From positions 1,660,136-1,724,135 of the forward strand of contig CACVBU010000485.1 in the NCBI GenBank assembly GCA_902728285.1: a DNA stretch of 64,000 bases. Direction: 5' to 3'. The notes under the pieces are model-generated. The model saw only the letters and a list, made by a program, of their open reading frames with translations, made no database searches and was not told the DNA's origin. Below, piece after piece: positions 63,919-64,000 of the stretch. Numbering within the stretch: the stretch's first letter is position 1; every line of letters starts with the position of its first letter. A program made the translations under genes and the position numbers. Source of the stretch: Clytia hemisphaerica (Eukaryota > Cnidaria > Hydrozoa > Leptothecata > Clytiidae).

Positions 63919-64000
63919 ACATTGTTAACCGGTTACTTTTTCGAAGCGGGCTGCACGGCTTTTGGCGCAATGCAATTAGTTCTTTTCGCATGACGACGGG
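63919..64000. mobile_element. palindromic element with CRE sites, unit 4, left arm only
   Basis: Starts ACATTGTTAACCGGTTAC like its counterparts in units 1 and 2; cut by the window end. Confidence 0.7.

Larger units (their letters stand above)
59268..64000 (-). repeat. tandem gene unit 4 (continues beyond the window)
   Basis: Fourth copy, with a complete gene. The window ends inside its palindromic element. Confidence 0.8.

Overview
The window is AT-rich animal DNA. Spliced genes with GT-AG introns, dense MITEs, tRNA-derived SINEs, a BEL/Pao LTR retrotransposon and a LINE relic point to an invertebrate metazoan. The tRNA-SINE tails remind me of repeats I associate with cnidarians, so a cnidarian is my best guess, but this is unverified. 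No bacterial-style operons, rRNA or CRISPR are present.

Layout. (1) 1-9.6 kb: the first exon of FEN1 (flap endonuclease 1) on the minus strand, head-to-head with an unidentified plus-strand first exon, followed by a pile of nested inverted-repeat transposons. One of these carries nuclear-receptor DR1-like arrays in its termini. (2) 9.6-21 kb: mostly non-coding, with a few MITEs and two weak single-exon candidates. (3) 21.1-22.4 kb: an intronless ORF with its own TATA box, encoding a soluble relic of a Na+/K+-ATPase alpha subunit (N-terminus plus actuator domain, no membrane segments). (4) 24.4-64 kb: four tandem copies of one minus-strand gene, about 6-8 kb per unit before later insertions. 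The gene has four exons and encodes a coiled-coil protein with 15-20 perfect 14-residue repeats built on SGCQT. Units 1 and 2 resemble each other, as do units 3 and 4; unit 4 runs off the right edge.

Insertions between and within units can be dated against the paralogous units. A 7.9-kb BEL/Pao element (38195-46073, 5-bp target duplication) sits between units 2 and 3. A 7.1-kb element with long terminal inverted repeats (46461-53598, 6-bp target duplication) sits in the 3' flank of gene 3. It is loaded with 25-bp satellite arrays in opposite orientations, a LINE relic and a large palindrome of Pro/Thr/Ser-type repeats. Smaller elements distinguish individual units.

The most novel-looking item is the four-gene array. 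My working inference is a dimeric scaffold with many tandem dynein-light-chain (LC8)-type QT motifs, with copy number varying among paralogs. This is not demonstrated by sequence alone.
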